Source: Bacteroidales bacterium
Lineage (GTDB): Bacteria > Bacteroidota > Bacteroidia > Bacteroidales > B18-G4
Reading direction: 5' to 3'
DNA: 7,072 bases
Assembly: GCA_023145125.1 (NCBI GenBank)
Contig: JAGLEK010000470.1
Location: 1-7,072 of the forward strand
Made by a program: the position numbers and the translations under genes. Position 1 is the stretch's first letter. Each line of letters opens with the position of its first letter. The notes under the pieces were generated by a model. That model did not search any database, had not been told where the DNA came from, and saw nothing but the letters and a program-made list of their open reading frames with translations. This document shows positions 6,650-7,072 of the stretch, piece by piece.

Positions 6650-7072
6650 ATGAGGATTTTTATTATTGGATATATGGGTGCGGGTAAATCAACTGTCGGC
6701 AAAAGGCTTGCCAACAATCTGGATATACCATTTGTCGACCTTGATGACACCTTCGAGGCCAGGTTCAGGTATAGCATCCCTCGTTTTTTTGATCATTTCG
6801 GTGAAAAACGCTTTCGTGAATTTGAACATCAGTGCCTGAAAGAAATTATTGGTGAACATGAAGAAGCGGTGATATCTACCGGGGGCGGAACAGCATGTTT
6901 CGATAATAATATTTCCCTGATGAACAAGGAAGGCATCACCGTTTACATCAAGATGCATCCAAAATCCCTTGCCCACCGGCTTAAGAGAGCCAGAAGGCTA
7001 CGCCCCGTGGTCAGGGACATTCAAAATGACGGAATGCAAAACTTTGTAGAAGAACAATTGGCGGAAAGAGAA
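6650..7072 (+). CDS. aroK: Shikimate kinase, 3' end beyond the window
   Basis: The reading frame is open from the ATG at 6650 to the window edge, giving 141 complete codons with no stop; full-length enzymes have about 170 residues, so roughly 30 are missing. The enzyme transfers the gamma phosphate of ATP to shikimate, the fifth step towards chorismate and the aromatic amino acids. Visible motifs: Walker A GYMGAGKST (7-15, Lys13), Asp30 and Asp32 in VDLDD for magnesium and shikimate, Arg56 in FREFE, the shikimate-binding TGGG (77-80), and a lid segment ending in Arg118-Pro119 (RLRPVV, where RPLL is more usual). The start is supported because the beta strand and Walker A follow at once and no in-frame ATG lies close upstream. 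A purine stretch AGGAAG sits 15 nt upstream, too far for a strong ribosome binding site. The cytoplasmic enzyme is probably transcribed separately from the transketolase operon. Confidence 0.93.
   Translation, partial: MRIFIIGYMGAGKSTVGKRLANNLDIPFVDLDDTFEARFRYSIPRFFDHFGEKRFREFEHQCLKEIIGEHEEAVISTGGGTACFDNNISLMNKEGITVYIKMHPKSLAHRLKRARRLRPVVRDIQNDGMQNFVEEQLAERE

Overview
The window looks like chromosomal DNA from a member of the Bacteroidota, probably the Bacteroidales or a close relative (inference). The supporting signs are a promoter fitting the phylum's -33 TTTG / -7 TAnnTTTG pattern ahead of the transketolase operon, start codons without clear Shine-Dalgarno sequences, signal peptides ending in -GQ, and a GH3 glycosidase fused to a serine beta-lactamase-like domain, an architecture I know mainly from this phylum. 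I see no transposase, integrase, phage gene, CRISPR array, tRNA or rRNA.

Layout. Positions 1-83 hold a short repeat and an imperfect palindrome downstream of the first gene. A large minus-strand gene (84-3008) encodes an exported two-enzyme protein: a NagZ-like GH3 beta-N-acetylhexosaminidase followed by a class C beta-lactamase/esterase-like domain, probably acting on cell-wall fragments or similar glycans. A divergent intergenic region (3009-3235) carries the promoter and a possible operator for a plus-strand operon of three tightly spaced genes: transketolase N-terminal subunit (3236-4081), a secreted von Willebrand factor A protein (4093-5487) and transketolase C-terminal subunit (5499-6452). 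The gap is 11 nt on each side of the middle gene. Two strong GC-rich stem-loops follow the operon (6470-6530). The window ends inside a shikimate kinase gene (from 6650, 3' end missing), which has its own weaker candidate promoter.

How the genes fit together. The two transketolase halves should form one thiamine-diphosphate enzyme of the non-oxidative pentose phosphate pathway. One product of that pathway, erythrose 4-phosphate, feeds the shikimate pathway in which the last gene acts, so the neighbourhood makes metabolic sense even though the transcription units look separate. The odd member is the VWA gene. Its product appears to be exported, yet it lies between genes for two subunits of a cytoplasmic enzyme. 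It is the observation most worth following up. Otherwise the window is mostly core metabolism and cell-envelope functions, and I see no clear sign of a wholly new system.
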